Of a stretch of 64,000 bases of DNA, positions 1-7,296 are shown piece after piece (position 1 is the stretch's first letter; the number at the start of each line of letters is the position of its first letter). Under the pieces are notes generated by a model, which searched no databases, was not told the origin of the DNA, and was given only the letters and a program-made list of their open reading frames with translations. The stretch comes from DASVVT01 sp036386415. Lineage in GTDB: Bacteria; Acidobacteriota; Blastocatellia; Pyrinomonadales; Pyrinomonadaceae. Made by a program: the position numbers and the translations under genes. The stretch covers positions 79,943 to 143,942 of the forward strand of contig DASVVT010000051.1 of assembly GCA_036386415.1 (NCBI GenBank), given 5' to 3'.

Positions 1-2
1 GT

Positions 3-563
3 CTCGCGGAACGTGCGCGCGAGCGCGCGGAGAAGCTTTCGGGAGGCTTGCGGCGCAGAGTTGAGATCGCCAAGGCAATGCTTCATCGCCCGGCGCTCCT
101 GCTCCTGGACGAGCCGACGACCGGGCTCGACATCGGCGCGCGCCACGACCTCTGGAAGTATCTTGAGAGCTTGCGCGCATCGGAAGGCGTCACCGTCATG
201 CTGACGACGCATACGATGGAAGAGGCTGAAAGCTGCGGGCGCATCCTGCTCCTGGACGAAGGAAAAACAGTCGCCCTCGACACCCCGGCAGCGCTGAAAG
301 CGGAGATCGGCGGCGATGTCGTCACAGCCGAGACCCATGATCCCGCAGGCTTGCAGGCGAAGATTCGCGCGCTCTTCGGCGGCTCGCCCTCAATCGTCGG
401 CGATACTGTGCGCATAGAGCGCGAGCGCGGGCACGAGTTCATCACAGAGTTGATTGAAGCCTTCCCGGGCGAGATCAACGCTGTGACGCTCTCAAAGCCG
501 ACGCTCGAAGATGTGTTCATCGGGCGCACAGGCCATCAGTTCATAGAGCAGCCTCGTCAGTGA
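3..563 (+). CDS. ABC transporter ATP-binding protein (3' part; start lies before the window)
   Basis: This is the C-terminal part of an ABC ATPase that powers a drug- or lipid-type exporter. The reading frame is open from the first bases. It begins just before the signature motif (LSGG, about 37-48) and continues into Walker B (LLLLDEPTTGLD) and the switch-histidine region (LTTHTMEEAE). A C-terminal extension of roughly 90 residues follows, as in NatA/CcmA-like exporters of the ABC-2 class. Walker A lies upstream, outside the window. The next gene downstream on the same strand is an ABC-2 permease, so the two probably form one exporter. The ATG/TTG codons inside the frame are not starts, because the signature motif precedes them. 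The family is certain; the substrate is unknown. Confidence 0.93.
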   Translation, partial: LAERARERAEKLSGGLRRRVEIAKAMLHRPALLLLDEPTTGLDIGARHDLWKYLESLRASEGVTVMLTTHTMEEAESCGRILLLDEGKTVALDTPAALKAEIGGDVVTAETHDPAGLQAKIRALFGGSPSIVGDTVRIERERGHEFITELIEAFPGEINAVTLSKPTLEDVFIGRTGHQFIEQPRQ

Positions 564-605
564 GGCTGATGAAGTTTGAAAAGGATTTTGAAGAAGGCTA
601 TCTGC

Positions 606-779
606 TGCGGCTGTGGCCGCCCGCGCTGTGCGGAAAGGCTCTGCCTTTCCGTTTCGCTCCTATTTTTTATCGGCAAGGCTGCGCCTTGCCATGCGCGAGG
701 CGTAGCCTCGCCGAGGGTTAGGATGGCGTGCGCCGGAAAGCCGGAGGCTTTCCGCAGAGCGCGGGCGGCCACAGCCGCA
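606..779. repeat. Palindromic element made of nested hairpins
   Basis: The outer arms are 606-637 and 748-779, each 32 nt and complementary with one mismatch. Between them lie four shorter hairpins, each with a 3-nt loop: GGAAAGGC/GCCTTTCC, GGCAAGGC/GCCTTGCC, GCGAGGC/GCCTCGC and GGAAAGCC/GGCTTTCC. The element fills most of the 268-nt gap between the ATPase and permease genes of one exporter. The architecture resembles REP/BIME or MITE-type elements; that class assignment is inference. No coding potential was accepted here. Confidence 0.8.
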
Positions 780-831
780 AAAAAGGTGTACATTAAAAAA
801 GTCGTACATTAGATTTGAAAGGGTTGTAGTT

Positions 832-1740
832 TTGTCGTCGCATCATTCGCCAGCAGAATTAACGTCCGTTCCGGTTGCGCATGCCGGACGAAGGGGGCAG
901 AGCGCCAGGGATCGAGACATCATACCGGCGCGCGCGGGTTTTCTGTTGCCTGCGGTTTCCCTTTGGTGGCGCGAGCTGGTGCGTTTCTATCGCCAGCCGA
1001 GCCGCTGGGTCGGCGTGCTGCTCTCGCCTCTCGTTTTCTGGCTGGTGATAGGGTCTGGGCTGGGGAGGAGTTTTCGCGCGGGCGGCGCGGGCGATGGTGG
1101 TGGTGGTGGTGGAGGCTACCTCGAATATTTCTTTCCCGGCACGCTCATCTTGATCCTGCTCTTCACCTCTATCTTCTGCATGATGTCGGTCATCGAAGAC
1201 AGGCGTGAGGGATTTCTGCTCTCTGTGCTGGTCTCGCCTGCGCCGCGCGCAAGCCTCGTGATGGGCAAGGTCATGGGCGGCACGACGCTCGCGCTGTTGC
1301 AGGGCGTGCTCTTCCTGCTGCTTGCTCCGACGGTCGGGATCAAGCCGGGTCTGGTGCGAGGATTTGAACTCTTCGGGATCATGTTCCTGATCGCCTTCGG
1401 CCTGACCGCGCTCGGCTTTTGTATCGCGTGGCGATTGGATTCGACGCACGGCTTTCATGCGCTGGTCAACCTGCTGCTCATACCGATGTGGCTGCTGTCG
1501 GGAGCGCTGTTTCCATTCTCGGGCGCTTCACCCTGGGTCGGGTGGCTGATGAGGTTGAACCCGCTCACCTACGGCGTCGCGGCGCTGCGCCAGGCGCTCT
1601 ACGCGTCAGAACCACGCGCGGTGGTAGAGGTGGCGAGCTTCGCTACGTCGATTACCATCACAGCTCTGTTCGCCGCCGTCGTTTTTTTCATCGCGCTCTT
1701 GATGGCAAGCCACAAAGAGCGCGCCGACCACACGGGATGA
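832..1740 (+). CDS. ABC-2 type transporter permease
   Basis: Integral membrane subunit of the exporter whose ATPase ends at 563. It has a cytoplasmic N-terminus, a first membrane helix near residues 60-75 (WVGVLLSPLVFWLVIG), and a second block starting LILILLFTSIFCMMSVIEDRREG. The conserved ABC-2 feature of an ER-rich loop followed by helices is present, and about six helices are predicted. The first extracellular loop contains a run of glycines (about residues 83-96) encoded by a GGT/GGC microsatellite, which is unusual. The TTG start has no clear Shine-Dalgarno sequence, so the exact start is uncertain. The stop lies four bases before the ATG of the small winged-helix gene, which indicates one operon. 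Confidence 0.88.
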   Translation: MSSHHSPAELTSVPVAHAGRRGQSARDRDIIPARAGFLLPAVSLWWRELVRFYRQPSRWVGVLLSPLVFWLVIGSGLGRSFRAGGAGDGGGGGGGYLEYFFPGTLILILLFTSIFCMMSVIEDRREGFLLSVLVSPAPRASLVMGKVMGGTTLALLQGVLFLLLAPTVGIKPGLVRGFELFGIMFLIAFGLTALGFCIAWRLDSTHGFHALVNLLLIPMWLLSGALFPFSGASPWVGWLMRLNPLTYGVAALRQALYASEPRAVVEVASFATSITITALFAAVVFFIALLMASHKERADHTG

Positions 1741-1744
1741 AGCG

Positions 1745-1984
1745 ATGGATACACTGAGCTTGAGAGTGCTCGGGATGTTCGAGCACTGGAACAAAGAGAC
1801 GCTCGACCTGCATGAGCTGTTCGAGGCTGGCGGCAACGACCCTGACGAGCGAAAGGCCGTCCTCTATACGGTTGAGCGCCTCGTCGAAGAAGGTCTGCTG
1901 GAAGAGCGCGGCAACGATTTCTATGCATTGACTGCGGAAGGGAAGAGGGTGGCGCGCGAGAATGCCGAGGGCAGAAAGGTTTAG
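1745..1984 (+). CDS. Small winged-helix-like protein (79 aa)
   Basis: Short protein dominated by charged helices. The segment RKAVLYTVERLVEEGLLEER followed by FYALTAEGKRVA reads like the recognition helix and beta-wing of a PadR/MarR-type winged helix. It starts at ATG 1745, only four bases after the permease stop, so it is translated with the exporter genes. Such small proteins often regulate the transporter they sit with; that is inference. No second domain is present, and the N-terminal helix that usually completes a PadR fold is short. A structural or adaptor role cannot be excluded. Confidence 0.65.
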   Translation: MDTLSLRVLGMFEHWNKETLDLHELFEAGGNDPDERKAVLYTVERLVEEGLLEERGNDFYALTAEGKRVARENAEGRKV

Positions 1985-1988
1985 CCTC

Positions 1989-2022
1989 TGACTGCTTACT
2001 GCTGACCGCTTACTGCTGACTG
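1989..2022. repeat. Short tandem word repeat in intergenic gap
   Basis: A roughly 14-nt unit (ACTGCTGACCGCTT-like) is repeated about two and a half times and fills the 42-nt gap between the winged-helix gene and the DUF420 gene. The same style of word appears as paired arms elsewhere in the window, but no opposite arm is visible here. Confidence 0.6.
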
Positions 2023-2026
2023 CCTT

Positions 2027-2455
2027 ATGGAGTACGTCTACGCCCTGCCGCACCTGAACGCTATCTTGAATGGCACGAGCGGTCTGCTGCTCTTGACGGG
2101 CTACCTGTTCATCCGGCGGCGCAAGGTAATCGCGCATCGCAACTGCCTGATCGCGGCGCTCATCACCTCGACGCTCTTTCTCGTCTCCTATCTGACCTAT
2201 CACTACTATCAAGGCTCGACGCGCTTCACAGGGCAGGGACTGGTGCGACCCGTCTACTTCGCCATACTGATCTCGCACACCATTCTGGCGGCGGCCATCG
2301 TTCCTTTCGTCGGGATCACTCTGTACAGGGCTGCGCGCGGGCAGTTCGCGAAGCACATGCGCATCGCCCGCTGGACTTTCCCCTTGTGGCTCTACGTCTC
2401 TGTGACGGGCGTCATCGTCTATCTAATGTTGTACCAAATCTATCCTTCGCGTTGA
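2027..2455 (+). CDS. DUF420 family membrane protein
   Basis: A 142-residue protein of four membrane helices. It opens LPHLNAILNGTSGLLLLTGY, then has RKVIAHRNCLIAAL, a helix ending YLTYHYYQGSTRF, and an arginine/histidine-rich loop (FAKHMRIARWTFPLWLYVSV). This pattern of conserved histidines at the ends of helices is typical of DUF420 (YozB-like) proteins, which commonly sit beside heme-copper oxidase or SCO genes. No oxidase genes are present here, but an SCO1-like gene lies 31 kb away. The ATG start at 2027 follows a short repeat. A role in oxidase assembly is inference from the family. Confidence 0.85.
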   Translation: MEYVYALPHLNAILNGTSGLLLLTGYLFIRRRKVIAHRNCLIAALITSTLFLVSYLTYHYYQGSTRFTGQGLVRPVYFAILISHTILAAAIVPFVGITLYRAARGQFAKHMRIARWTFPLWLYVSVTGVIVYLMLYQIYPSR

Positions 2456-2476
2456 TGGGAGCTGTAGAGACAAGCG

Positions 2477-3376
2477 TTGCATAATCCGGCCTCAGAGAAC
2501 GGCAACCACTCGCAGCAGTCTGCTGCCCCCACTGCTGCTGCTGCCCATATATCAAACGTGCGGCGTCGCTCGCCCTGGCCGCTCATGATCCTCGCCGCGC
2601 TTTTCATCATCGTGCCGTTTCTCGCCTGGTACGGAACATGGTTCGGGCGCACGCTCTCGGATGAAGATATTGGAGAGTATCTGGTCGACGAAGCAAAGCC
2701 GCGCCATGTGCAGCACGCGCTGTCGCAGATCGTTGACCGCATCGAAAAGAGAGACGCGAGCGTCAAGCGCTGGTATCCGCAGATCGTCGCGCTCGCCGCG
2801 AGCAACACGATGGAGATACGCCAGGCGGTCGCCTGGGCGATGGGGCATGATAATCAAGCTGAAGAATTTCATGCTGCGCTCTTACGCCTGCTGGCAGACC
2901 GCGAGCCTATCGTCCGCCGTAATGCCGCGACCGCCTTAGTGAGATTCAAAGATTCGAGCGGCAGACAGGAGTTGCGTTCGATGTTGCAGCCCTACACCGT
3001 GACAGCCCCTTACGAGGGCACGATCAACAGCGTTCTGCCGGAAGGCTCGCCCGTGAAGATGGGATCATTGCTGGCTCGGATCAGGCAAGGGGATGGTCAA
3101 ATACATGAAGTGCGTGCCCCGCTCTCAGGCAAGATAAGCGGCATCGCGGCGCGCGAGGGTGCGCAGTTGGCTGTGGGCGGCAATCTGCTTTCAATCGAGC
3201 CCGATGCCGATACGGTAGAGAACGCGCTGGCGGCGCTCTACGTCGTCGGCGAAAGAGACGACGTACCCGGCATAGAGCGTTACGCAAGGGGCGTGGAAGG
3301 GATGCCAGAGCGGGTGAAAGAAGAAGCGGCTCTGACGGCTAAGGCCATCGAGAGCCGCGTGGGTGATAAACCTTGA
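2477..3376 (+). CDS. Membrane-anchored HEAT-repeat and barrel-sandwich (lipoyl-like) protein
   Basis: The predicted chain has a polar N-terminus and one membrane helix (PLMILAALFIIVPFLAWYG). Helical repeats of HEAT/PBS type follow (SNTMEIRQAVAWAMG, DREPIVRRNAATALVRF). Then come two matching beta segments, VTAPYEGTINSVLPEGSPV and VRAPLSGKISGIAAREGA, which together look like a barrel-sandwich hybrid domain of the HlyD/biotinyl-lipoyl type. No MKM or DKA modification site is visible, so covalent lipoylation or biotinylation is unlikely. The TTG at 2477 is one possible start; an in-frame GTG at 2558, just before the membrane helix, is equally plausible. The gene lies 21 nt after the DUF420 gene. 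Function is unknown. Confidence 0.75.
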   Translation: MHNPASENGNHSQQSAAPTAAAAHISNVRRRSPWPLMILAALFIIVPFLAWYGTWFGRTLSDEDIGEYLVDEAKPRHVQHALSQIVDRIEKRDASVKRWYPQIVALAASNTMEIRQAVAWAMGHDNQAEEFHAALLRLLADREPIVRRNAATALVRFKDSSGRQELRSMLQPYTVTAPYEGTINSVLPEGSPVKMGSLLARIRQGDGQIHEVRAPLSGKISGIAAREGAQLAVGGNLLSIEPDADTVENALAALYVVGERDDVPGIERYARGVEGMPERVKEEAALTAKAIESRVGDKP

Positions 3377-3400
3377 GTCGAAACGTAAGAGGGGACTCGC

Positions 3401-3763
3401 CTACGCCACCGGCGCGTCCGAAAGCTCTATGCCATGAGCCGCTTCCCATTCGTCTGTCGGAACCATTTCAATGGCGTCCCACGGGCAGCCGTCGAGAAAC
3501 GCTCCCTCAGGCCCTTTGCTGATGCATTTCTGGCAGCCGATGCAGAGATTGGGATCGACTTCGATCCGACCGAACGGCGGATGATCTTCATCGGGAATCC
3601 AGAACATGCAGGCTTCAATCGGGCAGTATTCAATGCAGGCGGGCGAACCCGCACAGCCCGTGCAGCAATCCGTCGTGATGGCGAGCAGCCGTGGCTTCTT
3701 CTTGCGCGTGGCTTTACCATCGCCAACCGACATGGGCCAATGTTTCTCTATGATCTCGATCAT
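3401..3763 (-). CDS. Two-cluster 4Fe-4S ferredoxin with unusual cysteine spacing
   Basis: A 120-residue electron carrier with two iron-sulfur cluster sites. The first runs C-x2-C-x4-C-x3-CP (CTGCAGSPACIEYCP) instead of the usual C-x2-C-x2-C-x3-CP. The second runs C-x2-C-x2-C-x12-CP, with a 12-residue insertion before the last cysteine. A lysine-rich segment near residues 17-24 precedes the clusters. It is encoded alone on the minus strand, converging on the HEAT/barrel gene 24 nt away. No dedicated redox partner is adjacent, so the electron donor and acceptor are unknown. The family call is firm; the spacing is worth checking. Confidence 0.88.
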   Translation of the reverse strand: MIEIIEKHWPMSVGDGKATRKKKPRLLAITTDCCTGCAGSPACIEYCPIEACMFWIPDEDHPPFGRIEVDPNLCIGCQKCISKGPEGAFLDGCPWDAIEMVPTDEWEAAHGIELSDAPVA

Positions 3764-3928
3764 CTTTCGCTCCGCTGGTCTGAACCTTCGATATTGAGGA
3801 GAGCCAGAATTACTTTAACATGCTCGAGCGGTTTGCTCAATTGGTTGTTTGAAGGTAGGAAAGCCCCTGAAAGGGGCTCGTTGTCGCATGTTTTAGACAA
3901 TAAGTAAACCTGTCTTCGACGCGGGCGC

Positions 3929-3957
3929 TTGAAAGAACAGACCGACAAAAGTATAAG
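3929..3957 (+). promoter_or_regulatory. Sigma-70-like promoter for the stress protein gene
   Basis: TTGAAA at 3929-3934 and TATAAG at 3952-3957 are separated by exactly 17 nt. Transcription would start near 3964, leaving a leader of about 30 nt that carries the AAGGAG ribosome site at about 3979, ahead of ATG 3993. Confidence 0.65.
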
Positions 3958-3992
3958 ACTAGAGTTACAGAACATTCATAAGGAGACTGCAC

Positions 3993-4775
3993 ATGAGAAC
4001 CGTCGCCGGAATTTTCAACTCGTACGAGGACGCTGGCCGCGCCGTGAACAACCTGCGCTCAATCGGCATCCCCGAAGATCATATCAACCTGCTCGCGCCG
4101 GGGACGTCAGAGGAAGAACTGGACGCCACCGTGCCCACGACGGAAACGGAGCAGCCCGGCATGGGTAAAGCGCTGGGCGGCGCGGTCGGCGGAGCGCTGG
4201 GCGTCGCCGGAGGCATGCACATGGGCGCAGCCGTAGCCAGCCTCTTCGTGCCGGGCGTCGGGCCTGTGCTGGCTGCGGGAATTCTAGGCGCGGCTCTGCT
4301 GGGCGTAGGCGGCGCGGCGGCGGGCGCGGTCGCCGGTGACGCGGTCGAAGACAATCTCGCGGCTGGTCTGCCGCATGACGAGTTGTACGTTTACGAAGAT
4401 GCGCTGAGGCGCGGTCGCGCGGTCGTCATCGCCGTGGCGGATGATGATACGCAGGGAGAGGCGGCGCGCGGGGTGCTGGGACAAGCCGGAGCAGAGAGCC
4501 TCGACGCGGCGCGGGAAAGCTGGTGGGTCGGACTGCGTGACGCGGAGGAAGAGGAGTACACGGGGCAGGGCGGCGATTTCAAAACGGACGAGGCGCTCTA
4601 CCGGCGCGGCTTCGAGGCGGCATTGCACCCGAAGGCGCGCTCTCGATCTTACGAAACGGCGGCCACCTTCCTGCGCGAGCGTTACAGCGATTCATACGCG
4701 GAGGATGCTTTCCGTCGCGGGTACGAGCGCGGCCAGACTTATCAACAAAGCCTGACGGATAGATATAAGAGTTGA
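3993..4775 (+). CDS. General-stress (YflT/GSP17M-like) protein with glycine-zipper
   Basis: The N-terminal 45 residues (RTVAGIFNSYEDAGRAVNNL, then IPEDHINLL) match the alpha/beta fold of general stress protein 17M/YflT. Next comes a long Gly/Ala-rich hydrophobic stretch (residues about 57-115, GKALGGAVGGALGVAGG) of glycine-zipper type. After that a second small alpha/beta segment ends in VYEDALRRGRAVVIAVADD. The acidic C-terminus contains two similar YRRGFEAAL / FRRGYERG motifs. The gene has a strong AAGGAG ribosome site and a well-spaced promoter. Its last bases overlap the start of a 55-residue membrane mini-gene. A role in stress-linked membrane protection is family-based inference. Confidence 0.8.
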   Translation: MRTVAGIFNSYEDAGRAVNNLRSIGIPEDHINLLAPGTSEEELDATVPTTETEQPGMGKALGGAVGGALGVAGGMHMGAAVASLFVPGVGPVLAAGILGAALLGVGGAAAGAVAGDAVEDNLAAGLPHDELYVYEDALRRGRAVVIAVADDDTQGEAARGVLGQAGAESLDAARESWWVGLRDAEEEEYTGQGGDFKTDEALYRRGFEAALHPKARSRSYETAATFLRERYSDSYAEDAFRRGYERGQTYQQSLTDRYKS

Positions 4776-4939
4776 TCGAAACTTTACTGAGCGTCGCCGT
4801 TCTGGTCGTCATCCTGCTCTTGAGCGCGCTCATCACAAACTGGTTCGCGCGCACGATGTATAATCGCTGCGCCGCTTGCGGCACGCTCAATGCGAAGCGC
4901 CGCGCGCAGTGCCGCGCCTGCCAACATGACCTGCGCTGA
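4772..4939 (+). CDS. 55-aa membrane/zinc-ribbon mini-protein
   Basis: A short frame starts at TTG 4772 and overlaps the stop of the stress-protein gene (TTGA). The product has one hydrophobic helix (LLSVAVLVVILLLSALI), then a basic junction, then a C-terminal zinc-ribbon pattern CAACGT...CRACQ with two CxxC pairs. The combination of overlap, membrane helix and paired cysteines makes chance unlikely, although the protein is under 60 residues. It is probably co-translated with the upstream gene. Function is unknown; membrane-tethered rubredoxin- or zinc-ribbon-like adaptors have this form. Confidence 0.7.
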   Translation: MIETLLSVAVLVVILLLSALITNWFARTMYNRCAACGTLNAKRRAQCRACQHDLR

Positions 4940-4963
4940 AGCCTGTCGTGTCAAAAGCGCAGC

Positions 4964-7021
4964 TTAACTGTAAGGATTAGCCACAGCATCTCCGATATAT
5001 AGACGAGCTAGAGCGCGGGCCGCTGCCGTGCGCACATCGTGGGATGAATCGCAGGCGCTCGCCTCGCGTAATGCGGCGACCACCGTCTGATCTGTCAAAG
5101 CCGTACCTGTCTGGACGAATGTTGCAAAATCCTGGTGGGGTGGTGTATCCCTTCTGCGCGCCTGTTCCTCGATCATACGATCCAGGGCTTCAGCGGCCTC
5201 TATACGACCAACGGCATCGCTGCTGTTAATGAGTTGATATGAGAGCATGGCAGCCGATTGCGGAAAATCCAGCTTCTTCAACGTGCGCGCCCCCTTATCA
5301 AAGCGGATCATGAGCGGTCTTCCATCCAGCTTGAAGGTGAAACGCTGCTCGCGCTGGTTGATCTCGATGCGCTCTGTGCGTGCGCGTGTTGCCGCTGTCG
5401 CCAGTTCTATCTCGACGGGGAGGCGAAAGACGGCGGGCGTTGTCTGATCAGGCGTCTGCGTCTGCCTGACATCGAGCGTCAGGAGGCGCGAAGCAGGGTT
5501 GTAGATGGAGCGCACGCGCAACTCCGGGAAACCGGCCTTGTAGACCCATTGATCGAAGAACCAGTCAAGTTTTTGACCGCTCGTCCGCTCGAAGACTCTC
5601 TGTAGGTCTGCGGTCACGACCGTTTGATACTTGTACTCGTTCAAGTAGATGTTGAGCGCCTTCCAGAATATCTCATCGCCGACCGTTTCGCGCAGCATGT
5701 GAACGATGAAGCCCCCCTTTTTATAGAGCGTGCTGTCGAAGAGATCGACGGGCACTCGGTAACGGTCGTAGACGATGGGGCGGCGATACTTCGACGGGTC
5801 TTCCTGAAAATACAGGATGGCATCGTCGCGCAACTCTGCCAGATAAGCGTCGCGCCCGTGCTCATGCTCTTTGAAGCTGGCCTCCATGAAGGTGGCGAAA
5901 CCTTCGTTGAGCCACAGATTGGCCCAGTCTCTGGTGGTGACTAGATTCCCGAACCAGGAATGTGCCAGCTCATGTGAGACCAGGTTCTCTGTGGCCTGAC
6001 CGAGGTCTTCTTCTCCATAGCGTAGGATTTCCGTGTCGGCGTGCGTCGTGGCGGTGATGTTCTCCATGCCGCCGAAGATGAAGTTGGCGACGATTGTCTG
6101 CGAATACCTGTCATAAGGATATTCGTAATTGAGCACGCGGCTGAACCACCCCATCATCTCAGGCGTCTTTGAGAAAGCGGGGCGCGCAACCGATTCAGTT
6201 CCGGGATATGTGTAATATTCCAGGGAAACGTTCTTGTACGTGTCCGTCAACTTCGCATAGTCGCCGACGACCAGCGAGATGAGATAGGTGGAATGCGGCT
6301 GATCCATGAGCCAGTGAAACGTGTGCGTCCCGTCCGCGTTGTCCCTCTTTTCAACGAGCGTGCCGTTAGAGATAGCGACCTCGTTCGCGGCGGTCGTGAT
6401 GTACTGCTCGCTGGTCGCCTTATCATCAGGGAAGTCGTAGCAGGGAAACCAGTGGTGATTATCTTCGGGCTCGCCCTGCGTCCAGATTTGCGCGGGTCTC
6501 GGTGAGCGACCGCTGCTGCCGCGTCTCACCGGAATGAAATAGAGGCCGCGATCAGGTACGGCGCGATACCTGATACGGACGTTGATCGTGTCAACTGGCG
6601 CGTACGCTCGATCCAGGTTGATGGATAGCTTTTCGGGCGGCTGCGTCCACTTCAGGCTCTGGCCCGTGTCGGCGAGGGTGACGGCTTCAATTTCCATGTC
6701 GGACGCATCGAGCGCGAAGGATTTGAAACCGGCGGCCAGAGGCTTGAGCGTCACCGTCTCGTCGCCAAAGACGGTCTTGCCCGAAGGGTTAAAGCGCGTC
6801 CGAATCGTGTAATTCAAAACATCGTAGGTGCGCGGTGGACGCGGGTGCGACGTGCCCTCAAGCTGCCTGTATTGCGGTGTCCTGTGGGTTGTGGCGGGCG
6901 CGTTGCGGCGCGCGCGGCGCTGCGTAAGAGAGACAGGGATAGAACCTGATAGAATGAAGGACGCAACGAGCGTCCAGGCGATCAGGCGCCGATATATATT
7001 TTCAGAAGACATTAAACCCAT
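4964..7021 (-). CDS. Secreted M1 family zinc aminopeptidase
   Basis: Zinc aminopeptidase that removes N-terminal residues from peptides outside the cytoplasmic membrane. It has an N-terminal signal/anchor (LIAWTLVASFILSGSIPV) and a beta-saddle domain. The exopeptidase motif GGMEN is present. The zinc site HELAH (H350, E351, H354) is followed 18 residues later by E373 (WLNEGFATFME), so all ligands are present. The C-terminus (about residues 600-685) is helical and HEAT-like (DVRTAAARALARLY). The total of 685 residues is at the short end for family members with a HEAT tail. Two in-frame ATGs, at 7021 and 7012, are possible starts. The gene is divergent from an M14 peptidase, with which it may share a regulatory region. 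Confidence 0.93.
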   Translation of the reverse strand: MGLMSSENIYRRLIAWTLVASFILSGSIPVSLTQRRARRNAPATTHRTPQYRQLEGTSHPRPPRTYDVLNYTIRTRFNPSGKTVFGDETVTLKPLAAGFKSFALDASDMEIEAVTLADTGQSLKWTQPPEKLSINLDRAYAPVDTINVRIRYRAVPDRGLYFIPVRRGSSGRSPRPAQIWTQGEPEDNHHWFPCYDFPDDKATSEQYITTAANEVAISNGTLVEKRDNADGTHTFHWLMDQPHSTYLISLVVGDYAKLTDTYKNVSLEYYTYPGTESVARPAFSKTPEMMGWFSRVLNYEYPYDRYSQTIVANFIFGGMENITATTHADTEILRYGEEDLGQATENLVSHELAHSWFGNLVTTRDWANLWLNEGFATFMEASFKEHEHGRDAYLAELRDDAILYFQEDPSKYRRPIVYDRYRVPVDLFDSTLYKKGGFIVHMLRETVGDEIFWKALNIYLNEYKYQTVVTADLQRVFERTSGQKLDWFFDQWVYKAGFPELRVRSIYNPASRLLTLDVRQTQTPDQTTPAVFRLPVEIELATAATRARTERIEINQREQRFTFKLDGRPLMIRFDKGARTLKKLDFPQSAAMLSYQLINSSDAVGRIEAAEALDRMIEEQARRRDTPPHQDFATFVQTGTALTDQTVVAALREASACDSSHDVRTAAARALARLYIGDAVANPYS

Positions 7022-7296
7022 TCGTCCAATTTGTAGCCGTCTTTAACGATAGTTAGAACGCAGATGAATCTCAATTTTGCCTGACAGTTCCTCCGGGTGC
7101 AAAGCCTGACGGCGGGGGTAAGATGACGCCATCGACGAATATGTTGATTTTGCGAAAGCCATCGTCGAACGCTGTCGGCATGAATGACTGTCTCTTGTTT
7201 TGAGTATGCGGCGAGGGCAGCGTATATTACTCACCGACGCCACTACAGCCCGCGCGCCCGTTTCGCTTCTCTGGCGCGCCCGCTTGTCCCTGGTCG

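Noticed and set aside
7080..7140. GCAAAGCC-containing string resembling part of a GEMM riboswitch
   Set aside because: The second conserved half and the closing CGGGTTGCC are missing. It lies in a divergent promoter region with no pairing support.
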